Source of the DNA: Pseudomonadota bacterium
GTDB lineage: Bacteria; Pseudomonadota; Gammaproteobacteria; Acidiferrobacterales; UBA6901
Length of the DNA: 64,000 bases
Direction of reading: 5' to 3'
NCBI GenBank assembly: GCA_021785515.1
Contig: JAJYEX010000001.1
Span: 186,001-250,000, forward strand
Made by a program: the position numbers and the translations under genes. Below the pieces are notes generated by a model that was given only the letters and a program-made list of their open reading frames with translations, ran no database searches and was not told the origin of the DNA. This document shows, one piece after another, positions 37,680-45,619 of this stretch (positions are counted from its first letter, which is position 1; the number at the start of each line of letters is the position of its first letter).

Positions 37680-38873
37680 TTATGCCTGTCCCATCACCCC
37701 CAGCGCCTCACGCGCCAGCTCTCCGGACTCATCTGCACGGAGCACCCAAACCTCAACCCCGCTTCCGTCTGCGCTGATCTTTCGGTCACCACACGCCTGG
37801 ACGTTTTCTGCAGGATCGATTGCAATACCGCACCACTCCATCCCGTGAAGGATGCGCTCCCGCACCGGCGAGGCATGCTCCCCGACTCCCCCACTGAACA
37901 GGACCCCGTCGGCACCACCCAGAACTGTCAGGTAGGCGCCGACGTACTTCCGGGCCCGATAGCAAAACAGATCCACGGCCTGGCGCGCGTCCGGCAGGTT
38001 GCTCGCCAGCAGCACGCGCATGTCGCCGCTGATGCCGGATACTCCCAGCAACCCGGACTGCCGCTCCAGAATCCGGTCAGTCTGATCCGGTGTCAGCGCC
38101 TCACTGCGCTGCAGGAAGGTCAGCATCCCTGCATCGACATCGCCGCAGCGGGTTGCCATGACCAGCCCCTCCAGGGGCGAAAATCCCATCGATATATCGA
38201 GCGCCACGCCATCCCTGATGGCCGCCACCGAACAACCGGATCCGAGCTGGAGACTGATGATCCGCCCGCGTCCGGAGCGTGCGCTGTGCATCTCATCCCA
38301 TCTCCGCCACATGGCCCGGTGCGCCAGCCCGTGAAATCCGTAACGCCGAAGCTGATATGCTTCTGTCAGGGCGCGAGGCAGGGCGTAACCGCGCGCCACC
38401 TGCGGAAGTTGCGAAAAAAATGCCGTATCGAATACCGCGACTTGCGGTACCCGCGGTCCGAAGTGATCGCGACAGGCCCGTATCCACCGCAGCGCCCGTG
38501 CGTTATGTAGTGGCGCCAACGGCTCAAGCCTCTCGATCTCCCGCTCGACATCTTTGTCCACACGACGCGATGCCACCAGATGAGCCCCGCCGTGAACCAC
38601 ACGATGCGCCACCACGGATATGTTCGTCAGTGCGTGCTGCTCGACAAAACGTCCGAGAAACTCCGCCGGCGGGCCGTCGGCCTGCTCCTCGTGTGCTGCG
38701 GCCACCGGATCCAGCTGACCGCCGGCCGAATTCCGGAAAGCCGCGAGTCGCAATGAGGAGCTGCCGCTGTTTACGGTCAGAATGTTCAAGCCCAGCCGCC
38801 GCTCCCAACCGTTTCCGGCGGCGTCCTCCCCGTGCGCATGCTTTCCCGGCAGAACCGCGGCATATCTGGGCAT
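37680..38873 (-). CDS. ackA: Acetate kinase
   Basis: A 397-aa enzyme converting acetyl-phosphate + ADP to acetate + ATP (reversibly). Motifs: [14 protein letters not shown] near residue 31, [31 protein letters not shown] and [16 protein letters not shown]. The ATG at 38873 is supported by AGGA upstream and the nearby FNR-type promoter, but it gives about 28 extra N-terminal residues; a TTG at codon 29 preceded by GGGAG would give the usual N-terminus. First gene of the ackA-xfp-glgP series. No pta gene is seen, consistent with acetyl-phosphate coming from phosphoketolase rather than acetyl-CoA. Confidence 0.96.
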   Translation of the reverse strand: MPRYAAVLPGKHAHGEDAAGNGWERRLGLNILTVNSGSSSLRLAAFRNSAGGQLDPVAAAHEEQADGPPAEFLGRFVEQHALTNISVVAHRVVHGGAHLVASRRVDKDVEREIERLEPLAPLHNARALRWIRACRDHFGPRVPQVAVFDTAFFSQLPQVARGYALPRALTEAYQLRRYGFHGLAHRAMWRRWDEMHSARSGRGRIISLQLGSGCSVAAIRDGVALDISMGFSPLEGLVMATRCGDVDAGMLTFLQRSEALTPDQTDRILERQSGLLGVSGISGDMRVLLASNLPDARQAVDLFCYRARKYVGAYLTVLGGADGVLFSGGVGEHASPVRERILHGMEWCGIAIDPAENVQACGDRKISADGSGVEVWVLRADESGELAREALGVMGQA

Positions 38874-38893
38874 CAGATTCCTGGTGTGCTTTT

Positions 38894-38899
38894 ACGATA
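38894..38899 (-). promoter_or_regulatory. Candidate -10 element TATCGT of the ackA-xfp-glgP promoter
   Basis: On the minus strand TATCGT lies where a -10 element is expected for a class II FNR promoter driven from the box at 38921-38934. Predicted start is about 14 bp before the ackA ATG. Confidence 0.4.
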
Positions 38900-38913
38900 C
38901 CCGCGCAACGCGA
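38900..38913. repeat. 14-bp direct repeat CCCGCGCAACGCGA, copy A
   Basis: Identical to copy B at 38960-38973, exactly 60 bp away in the same orientation. Copy A lies between the FNR box and the -10 element, copy B upstream of the box. Both may be sites for a second regulator. Confidence 0.6.
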
Positions 38914-38920
38914 ACAGACA

Positions 38921-38934
38921 TTGATCTCCATCAA
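38921..38934 (-). promoter_or_regulatory. FNR/Anr box TTGATCTCCATCAA upstream of ackA-xfp-glgP
   Basis: A perfect match to the FNR-type consensus TTGAT-N4-ATCAA, centred about 42 bp upstream of the predicted transcription start of the operon. Its central tetranucleotide is CTCC. Oxygen limitation would therefore be expected to activate this phosphoketolase/acetate kinase module. Confidence 0.7.
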
Positions 38935-38959
38935 GATTTGCAAACCGACTCCGGCGCGG

Positions 38960-38973
38960 CCCGCGCAACGCGA
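38960..38973. repeat. 14-bp direct repeat CCCGCGCAACGCGA, copy B
   Basis: Second copy of the repeat, 60 bp from copy A, just past the stop of the neighbouring ABC permease gene. See copy A. Confidence 0.6.
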
Positions 38974-38996
38974 GTCCGTGCTGCCGCCAGAAACAG

Positions 38997-40106
38997 TCAC
39001 ACCGACCGGTGACGGAAGAGCCAGGCCGCCACCGTCATGCTCGCCAGCCCGAGCACCACGAGCGCGCCGTACTGTGATCCAAGCACCTCTACTCCATCAC
39101 CCTGCAGAAAACTGCCCCGCAGGATGACCAGAAAATAGCGCAGGGGGTCCAGATAGGTCACATACTGCACCGCGAGGGGCATGTTGGCGATAGGCGTGGC
39201 AAATCCCGAGAGGATCACGGCCGGAACCATGAACAGGAAGACACCCAGAGCTCCCTGCTGCTGGGTCACTGCCAGGGACGAAATCATCAGCCCGATCCCT
39301 ATGCCCGAGAACAGAAACAGCACCAGACCGAGGTAGAGCGCCCCCAGGCTACCCGAGAATGGCACCTCGAACCAGAATACCGCCGCCGCCAGAATCAAGG
39401 TGGCCTCGATCACCCCGATGACGAAACCCGGTATCGATTTGCCGATCAGCATCTCCAGCGGATTGAGGGGGGTTACCAGCAGCTGATCGAACGTGCCGCT
39501 TTCCCGTTCACGCGCCACGGACAAGCCCGTAGTCAACATGGTCACCACCAGCGTAAGCAGGCCTATGATCCCCGGCACAATAAACCACGTCGACAGAAGG
39601 TCGGGATTGAACCAGGAGCGCATGACGAGCTGCGCCGGCGGACTCCGCCATTTGTGGTCAGCTGCCCATTGCGCATCGAACCCCTCAACAACCTGACTGA
39701 CGTAATTGTTCGCCAGGGCCGCAGTATTGGAGTTTCTTCCGTCAATGATCACCTGAATCCGGCCTGGCCGGTGACTCAGCAGATTCCTGCTGAACTGCGG
39801 GCCGATGTGCACCACCATGAGCACCCGCTTGTCATCAATCTCCGGAGCAATCTGAAAATGCGATGTCAGCACCGCCACCTGACGGAAGACCGGGGAACCC
39901 CGGAACCTGGCCAACAGCTGACGCGACGCCTGCCCGCCGTCCTGGTTGTAAACCGCGTACGGAATATGCCGGATATTGAAGGTTGCCGCGTAGCCAAACA
40001 CGACCAGCTGTATCAGGGGCGGCACGATCAATGTCATCCGCGCCACCTTGTCGCGCAGAAGTGCCAGAAACTCCTTTCGGGCCAGTGCCCTTATCCGCGA
40101 CCACAT
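38997..40106 (-). CDS. ABC-2 type exporter permease (second)
   Basis: A 369-aa inner-membrane permease with an N-terminal helix, a periplasmic domain (about 45-170) and five C-terminal helices, typical of YhhJ/YbhR-like ABC-2 permeases. The start MWSRIRALARKEFLALLRDK carries the family's amphipathic KEF helix. It follows the first permease by three bases and would pair with it as a heterodimer. Substrates of such systems are usually drugs or hydrophobic compounds. No signal for the specific substrate. Confidence 0.93.
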   Translation of the reverse strand: MWSRIRALARKEFLALLRDKVARMTLIVPPLIQLVVFGYAATFNIRHIPYAVYNQDGGQASRQLLARFRGSPVFRQVAVLTSHFQIAPEIDDKRVLMVVHIGPQFSRNLLSHRPGRIQVIIDGRNSNTAALANNYVSQVVEGFDAQWAADHKWRSPPAQLVMRSWFNPDLLSTWFIVPGIIGLLTLVVTMLTTGLSVARERESGTFDQLLVTPLNPLEMLIGKSIPGFVIGVIEATLILAAAVFWFEVPFSGSLGALYLGLVLFLFSGIGIGLMISSLAVTQQQGALGVFLFMVPAVILSGFATPIANMPLAVQYVTYLDPLRYFLVILRGSFLQGDGVEVLGSQYGALVVLGLASMTVAAWLFRHRSV

Positions 40107-40109
40107 GGC

Positions 40110-41222
40110 TCAGTCCAGGCGCTTACGAGACAGCCGCCACGTCAAGCCCAGAAAGAAAACCGCCATGGCGGCCAGGGCTGCCGTGTTGGCCAGGACTACC
40201 GGCCACAGGTCACCGGCACCGAATACCGTCTGCAGTATGGCGACAAAATAGCGCGCCGCGACGATATGAGTCAGCAGCCGAATCGGTGCCGGCATGGAAT
40301 TGATGTCGAAGACAAATCCCGAAAGTATGAACGCGGGCAGAAAGGTCGTAACGATTGCGATCGTCGCCGATACAAACTGGTTCTTCGAAACCGTCGAGAT
40401 CAGCAATCCCATGCCGAGCGCTACCAGCAGGTACAGCCCCGAAACCGAAAACAGGACTAGCACTGAACCCCGCAACGGCACGAGGAAAAGCCACACTGCC
40501 ATCATGACCGACAGCGCCATGCCAGCCATGCCCAGGCAGAAATAGGGAATCAGCTTGCTGAGCAGAATGTCGCCCATGCTCACCGGCGTCGCCAACAGCG
40601 CCTCCATCGTGCCGCGCTCCCATTCCCGCGACACGACCTGCGCCGTAAGCAGCGCGCCGATCAGGGTCATAATGATGGCAATCAGGCCGGGCACCAGATA
40701 GTTTCTGCTCCGCAAAGCGGAATTGAACCAGATGCGCGGCTCGACTGTGACGGGTTCCTCCAGCACCGAGCCCTGCGCTTGCGCCTGATGAGAAAGCCAG
40801 CCGAGCCATACTCCCTGGATATACGCTTCCAGCAGGCCCGCATCGTTTGCATCGACCCCGTTGACGAATACGCCGATTCTGGCATCGCTCCGGGTCAGAA
40901 CACGTCGCCCGAAATCGCTCCGCAACCAGACGATTCCGTTCACTTTGCGCCGCATGAGCGCCCCGGTGGCATCCGCCATGGTCGGGTAGCGATGCACAAC
41001 AAAGTACGGCGAATGATAAAACCCGTCCAACAGCTCCCCGGTCTGGGGCGAAGCCGGCGCAACCAGCGCCAGCGGCACGCTGTGCGCATTGAGCGACACG
41101 CCGTACCCGAAGAGGAGAAGCAGAACAAAAGGCAGCACAACCGCTATGGCAATCGCCGACGGATCGCGCACGATCTGCAGAAATTCCTTGTGAACCAGCC
41201 CCCGCAAGGCCATGCGGCTCAT
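40110..41222 (-). CDS. ABC-2 type exporter permease (first)
   Basis: A 370-aa permease homologous in plan to its downstream neighbour: N-terminal MALRGLVHKEFLQIVRDPSA with one helix, an extracytoplasmic domain (about 50-170) and five C-terminal helices including LLLSKLIPYFCLGMAGMAL. Its start overlaps the ATPase stop by four bases (ATGA), indicating translational coupling. With the double ATPase, adaptor and TolC-like protein it completes a tripartite efflux system. Confidence 0.94.
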   Translation of the reverse strand: MSRMALRGLVHKEFLQIVRDPSAIAIAVVLPFVLLLLFGYGVSLNAHSVPLALVAPASPQTGELLDGFYHSPYFVVHRYPTMADATGALMRRKVNGIVWLRSDFGRRVLTRSDARIGVFVNGVDANDAGLLEAYIQGVWLGWLSHQAQAQGSVLEEPVTVEPRIWFNSALRSRNYLVPGLIAIIMTLIGALLTAQVVSREWERGTMEALLATPVSMGDILLSKLIPYFCLGMAGMALSVMMAVWLFLVPLRGSVLVLFSVSGLYLLVALGMGLLISTVSKNQFVSATIAIVTTFLPAFILSGFVFDINSMPAPIRLLTHIVAARYFVAILQTVFGAGDLWPVVLANTAALAAMAVFFLGLTWRLSRKRLD

Positions 41223-42958
41223 GAGGCCCTCCGCGTAACCTGCTCGTGCTCGGCAATCAGGGCGATGAAAGCATCCTCCATCGTGGGATTAGGTCGCTGC
41301 GGGGTTTGCGCGAGATGGCGGATTTCCGGTGGCGTACCCGCGGCCAGCACCTCCCCTAGCGACATCAGCACCAGCCGGTCGCAATACTCCGCCTCCTCCA
41401 TAAAATGAGTGGTGACCATCACCGTCACGCCCTCATGGGCCAAAACATTGATGCGTGCCCAGAATTCGCGGCGCGCGAGAGGATCGACCCCGGAGGTCGG
41501 CTCGTCCAAAAACAGGATTTGCGGCTCGTGCAGCAGCGCACAGGCAAGCGCCAGGCGCTGTTTGTAGCCGACCGACAGCGCGGCGGCGTTGACCATGCGG
41601 TGAGGGCCGAGGCCGAACTCATCCTCCGCCCAGCGCAGGCGCGCATCCAGCTTTGGTCCCGTGAGCCCATACACACCGGCAAAAAACCGCAGATTCTGGG
41701 CAACGCTGAGATTGGCGTAAAGAACAAATCGCTGCGACACATAGCCGATGCGCTGACGTGCGGCCGCCCCGGCGTGATACATGTCGACTCCCGCAACGCT
41801 CAGTTTCCCGGACGTAAGCGGAAGCAACCCGCAGAGCATCCGAAACGCTGTGGTCTTTCCGGCACCATTGGCGCCAATGAGCCCGAACACTTCACCCGCA
41901 GACACATCGAAGCTGATTCCCTTGACCGCTTCGAACGTCCCGAACGAGCGACGCAGTTCCTCGGCCCTGATCACCACGTCCGTCGTCTGCCGCGTATAGC
42001 CGCGAGCGGTTTCCGCCGCCACGGCCATGCGTTCGGGCCGTTGGCGCTGACCCAGAAGCAGCGCGACAAATGCGTCCTCCGCGCGCGCTTCGGCCACTGC
42101 CCAGTGCTCATCTGCATGCTGGGGCGGCACGGCCCCATCGGCCAGGATGACCCTGACCTCGTCAGCCTGCAGTTGCGCGTCGATCACCCCTGCCCTTCCG
42201 GAAAGATCCTTCTGCAGCCGGCGCCGGTCACCATCTGCACCCCGCACCGCAAACGAACGTCCAGCCAGGGGCGCGCGAAACGACGCGGGGTCCGTCTGGG
42301 CGAGCAGCCTGCCTTCATCGAGGATTACAAGATCAACACAGCGTTCCGCCTCATCGAGATAGGCCGTGCTCATGAGCACGGCCACCCCATCCCCTGCCAG
42401 CCGTTCGATAATGGCCCACAGCTCGCGACGAGAAATGGGATCCACCCCCACGGTCGGCTCATCGAGCAGCAGCAGCCGCGGGGTGCGCAGCAGCGCGCAT
42501 GCCAGCCCCAGCTTCTGCTTCATGCCCCCCGACAGCGCACCAGCCCGGCGCGACCCGAACGGTCCAAGCGCAGTGAGGGCCAGCAGATCGTCGTAACGTG
42601 CGCGACGCTTGGCAGGCACCAACCCCTGCAGATCGGCATAGAGGTCCATGTTTTCGCGCACACTCAGCTCCTCATACAAACCGAAGCGCTGGGGCATGTA
42701 TCCTATGAAATCGGCAATCGCCCGCGACTCCCGCACAGTGTCGTGACCAAAGACCGATATGTGTCCGCTGTCGGGCCGCAACAGGCCCGCTACTAGCCGT
42801 ATCAGAGTGGTCTTGCCGGCACCGTCCGGACCGAGCAGGCCGGTGATACCGCCCGCGGCAATATCAACGCTCAGCCCCTTCAGGGCCTGGGTCACGCTGC
42901 CGCCGCCCGCGACAAAACGCTTCTCCACGTCCCGAAGCGCTACAGCGGCCGCAGTCAT
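41219..42958 (-). CDS. Double ABC transporter ATPase (YbhF-like)
   Basis: A 579-aa protein with two nucleotide-binding domains. NBD1 has Walker A GLLGPDGAGKTTLIRL and signature LSGGMKQKLGLAC. NBD2 has Walker A GLIGANGAGKTTAFRM and Walker B PQILFLDEPTSGVD, but its signature reads LSVGYKQRLALAC, with Val in place of the central Gly. Such asymmetry is known in fused ATPases of this type. It powers export by the two following permeases, and its stop overlaps the first permease start by four bases. The adaptor gene ends three bases upstream. Confidence 0.96.
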   Translation of the reverse strand: MTAAAVALRDVEKRFVAGGGSVTQALKGLSVDIAAGGITGLLGPDGAGKTTLIRLVAGLLRPDSGHISVFGHDTVRESRAIADFIGYMPQRFGLYEELSVRENMDLYADLQGLVPAKRRARYDDLLALTALGPFGSRRAGALSGGMKQKLGLACALLRTPRLLLLDEPTVGVDPISRRELWAIIERLAGDGVAVLMSTAYLDEAERCVDLVILDEGRLLAQTDPASFRAPLAGRSFAVRGADGDRRRLQKDLSGRAGVIDAQLQADEVRVILADGAVPPQHADEHWAVAEARAEDAFVALLLGQRQRPERMAVAAETARGYTRQTTDVVIRAEELRRSFGTFEAVKGISFDVSAGEVFGLIGANGAGKTTAFRMLCGLLPLTSGKLSVAGVDMYHAGAAARQRIGYVSQRFVLYANLSVAQNLRFFAGVYGLTGPKLDARLRWAEDEFGLGPHRMVNAAALSVGYKQRLALACALLHEPQILFLDEPTSGVDPLARREFWARINVLAHEGVTVMVTTHFMEEAEYCDRLVLMSLGEVLAAGTPPEIRHLAQTPQRPNPTMEDAFIALIAEHEQVTRRAS

Positions 42959-42961
42959 GGT

Positions 42962-43999
42962 TCAGCCGCCGCAGGGGTGACTCGAAAGTCCATGGACCCG
43001 ACGCGCTGGCAGCGGAAGCGTTACCGTGACCGGCATGCCAAGGCGCAGCCGGCCTTTCGGGTTGCAGGCATAGACACGCACACGATATACCAGCTCGGTC
43101 CGCAACTGGGCGGTCTGCACAGCCTTCGGCGTGAACTCCGCAACCGGAGACACAAACCCGACCCAACCCTCGAACCGGGTGCCGGGAAAACTGTCGCTCG
43201 AGATTTCAGCCCGCATTCCCTGGCGTAGCCGGCCCAGATCCGGCTCCGGGACATAGGCACGCGCCCACACCGGGTTGTCGAGCGCTTCGGTAAGCACGGG
43301 CAGCTGCGGGCTTGTCATGTCGCCCGGCTCCTGGATCCGGTTATCTATTACCCCGTCGGCTGTCGCATACAGACGCGTATCAGCCAGCTCCTTACGGGTC
43401 AGCGAAAGTGCAGCAGCGTCTGCCGCAACCTGGTCACGGGCACCGTCTATATCCTGGCGCCGCGGCCCCTTGACTGCCAGCTTCAGGGCCTGACGCGCAG
43501 CCAGCAGGCGCGAGTACGCCACCGCAAGCGCTTCTTGGGCATTGTCACGCGCCTGCTGCGGCAGGTAATGTTCCTGCGCGAGTGCGGCGCTGCGGCGATA
43601 AGTCGTGCGGGCATTGCGCCATGAGGCACGCGCGGCAGCAACGTTCGCCCGCGCCTCGATGATCTCCTCGGGACGCGAGCCCGCAAGAAGCCGGGCAAGC
43701 ACCTGCCGTGCGGCCGCCAGCTGGCTCCGCGCCCGGGCCACCGCATCCTCAAACCGTCCGGAATCCAGCGTCGCCACCAGCTGTCCGCGATGCACCCGAT
43801 CTCCTTCCTGCACGGCGATCACCGCGATACGACCGCTGTCGTTAAAGGCAAGCTGCACCTGCCGAATGTCGATCGAACCGTAGATCGTAATGGCGTCGGC
43901 AGGATGTTCAGCACGCCGCAGGTACAGATAAGTGCCAGCTGCGACAACGGCCAGCACCGCCGCCAGAGCGATCATGCGTCTCTTCCTGGTTTCCATCAT
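42962..43999 (-). CDS. HlyD/MFP-family periplasmic adaptor protein
   Basis: A 345-aa membrane-fusion protein bridging the inner-membrane ABC transporter and the TolC-like channel. The ATG at 43999 has AAAGGAG at good spacing; the track start is 19 codons earlier. An N-terminal signal anchor (MIALAAVLAVVAAGTYLYL) is followed by a split lipoyl domain (IAVIAVQEGDRVHRGQLVATLD), a coiled-coil hairpin (about 90-200) and a beta-barrel domain. It lies 13 bp after tolC and three bases before the ATPase. The operon resembles YbhGFSR/YhiI systems. Confidence 0.94.
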   Translation of the reverse strand: MMETRKRRMIALAAVLAVVAAGTYLYLRRAEHPADAITIYGSIDIRQVQLAFNDSGRIAVIAVQEGDRVHRGQLVATLDSGRFEDAVARARSQLAAARQVLARLLAGSRPEEIIEARANVAAARASWRNARTTYRRSAALAQEHYLPQQARDNAQEALAVAYSRLLAARQALKLAVKGPRRQDIDGARDQVAADAAALSLTRKELADTRLYATADGVIDNRIQEPGDMTSPQLPVLTEALDNPVWARAYVPEPDLGRLRQGMRAEISSDSFPGTRFEGWVGFVSPVAEFTPKAVQTAQLRTELVYRVRVYACNPKGRLRLGMPVTVTLPLPARRVHGLSSHPCGG

Positions 44000-44012
44000 C
44001 GCACGGCTCCTT

Positions 44013-45371
44013 TCATCGGGTATCGCAAGGACGCAGCAAATCATTGATTGCAGCAACGTCGGCCGGCGCCAGAACGCCGCTCGCAGCCTTCAGCCGCGCG
44101 CGCGCAACAATCTGTCCGTACAGCGCCCGTTCATAGTCACGCTGTGCCTGGGCAGCCTCGGATGCAGCCGTCAGCACGTCCAGAATCGAACGCACACCGA
44201 GCCTGTAGCCTTTGCGCGTTGCCTTCAGAGACAGTGCCGCTGAGCGGCGTGCCGCTCGCGCTTCCTTCAGCTGCGGAACGCTGTCACGCAGCGCTAAAAA
44301 CGCCGTCTGTGTGTCGAGCCGGATCCCGTCATCAAGGTCCGCGATATGCGCCTGCTCCGCCCGTACCTGTGCATACGCTTCACGCACACCGGCATCGATT
44401 GCACCGCCGGCGTAAATCGGCACAGACAGGTTTATGGTTGCGCCCACCGCATTCAGTTCCATGTCGGGCAAAAGAACGCCGTAGGCATGCTGGGCGATTC
44501 CAGAAACGCTGACCGTCGGCCACGCGGCGCGGCGATGCACGTCAACCTGGTCCCGATCGGCATGCAGCTGTGCGCGAGCCTGTCTCAGCAGCGGCTGATT
44601 GCGCATGGCCATAGCCACCCATTGCCGCATGTCGTCTGGATTCGGCCCGTAGGGCGAGAACGGCCGGACATCGCACAACGCAGAGACCGGGGCATGGGTA
44701 AAACGCTGAAGCTCGCGGTCCGCCACGGCAACAGCGTCGTCGGCCCGGGTCACAGCCGATCTGGCGGCATCGACCCGTGCTCTGGCCTGGGCGACAGAAA
44801 CGATGTCTCCGGCCCCAATACGGAGACGGGCCCGCGCCTCGCGATACAGACTGGCCAGCAGTCGCGCCTGGTGCCGCGCGACGCGCGCGTCCGCATTGCG
44901 CTGGAGCACCCCGAAATAGGCTTCGGTAACATCCAGAATCAGCTCCTGGCGTACATACGCCAGCGCCGCACGAGCGCCGCGAACACGACTGTCCGCGGCA
45001 TGCATGGCGGAGTAAGCGGAGCCGTTCCACAGCGGTTGCGTGAGCGTGACGCTGTAACTGTCGGAGTGGAACGAGCCCGAGATTCTCTGTGGAAGAACGC
45101 CACTTATGGTTGTGTTGTTCACGCCGGCGCTGGCGTTGGCTGACAGCTGCGGCAACAACGCAGCCCGGGCCACAGAAACGCCAGCGGTATCAGCCTGGAG
45201 CAATGCCTGACTCTGTGCAAGCAGCGGAGAGGATGCTGCAGCTTCGCGGTAGGCTGTCTCCAGATCCCCAGCCCGTGATCGAAGGGGCGCCGCCAGCAAC
45301 AGGGTTGCGGCCACAAACCGGATCAGTTCCGGCACCAGCGAACGTGGACTGCGCTCAGCCGCAGACATCAT
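44013..45371 (-). CDS. TolC-family outer-membrane efflux protein
   Basis: A 452-aa protein with a signal peptide (FVAATLLLAAPLRSRAG) and two OEP repeats that form the beta-barrel/alpha-barrel channel of tripartite pumps. Typical segments include LAQSQALLQADTAGVSVARAALLPQLSANAS and the second-repeat ARAQLHADRDQVDVHRRAAWPTVSVSG. It is the first gene of the five-gene operon. Two adjacent ATG codons offer the start. A candidate promoter lies just upstream. Confidence 0.95.
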   Translation of the reverse strand: MMSAAERSPRSLVPELIRFVAATLLLAAPLRSRAGDLETAYREAAASSPLLAQSQALLQADTAGVSVARAALLPQLSANASAGVNNTTISGVLPQRISGSFHSDSYSVTLTQPLWNGSAYSAMHAADSRVRGARAALAYVRQELILDVTEAYFGVLQRNADARVARHQARLLASLYREARARLRIGAGDIVSVAQARARVDAARSAVTRADDAVAVADRELQRFTHAPVSALCDVRPFSPYGPNPDDMRQWVAMAMRNQPLLRQARAQLHADRDQVDVHRRAAWPTVSVSGIAQHAYGVLLPDMELNAVGATINLSVPIYAGGAIDAGVREAYAQVRAEQAHIADLDDGIRLDTQTAFLALRDSVPQLKEARAARRSAALSLKATRKGYRLGVRSILDVLTAASEAAQAQRDYERALYGQIVARARLKAASGVLAPADVAAINDLLRPCDTR

Positions 45372-45404
45372 TCATGATTCCGGATCTGGATCGACAGTGT
45401 TAGG

Positions 45405-45432
45405 TGTATCATGCCCCGAAGTCGGTTGTCAG
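45405..45432 (-). promoter_or_regulatory. Candidate sigma-70 promoter of the tolC efflux operon
   Basis: On the minus strand, CTGACA (45432-45427) and GATACA (45410-45405) are separated by 16 bp, about 35 bp upstream of the tolC ATG. Each hexamer is an incomplete match, so this is a suggestion only. Confidence 0.3.
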
Positions 45433-45619
45433 CATGAAGCGGTCATGCCCTGCGTTACACTGGATTTCCTCATTTTTGGTCGGACCGTGTCAAGCAGTGC
45501 ATTCATCAGGTACATTTCGGGCGGGCATGGTGGAACCCATTCGGCCATGACATAAAGAGGCGGGTATTCCTGTTTGCTTGTGCGTGGGGCGGAATTCGGC
45601 GCGACAGGTTCCTGGAAAT

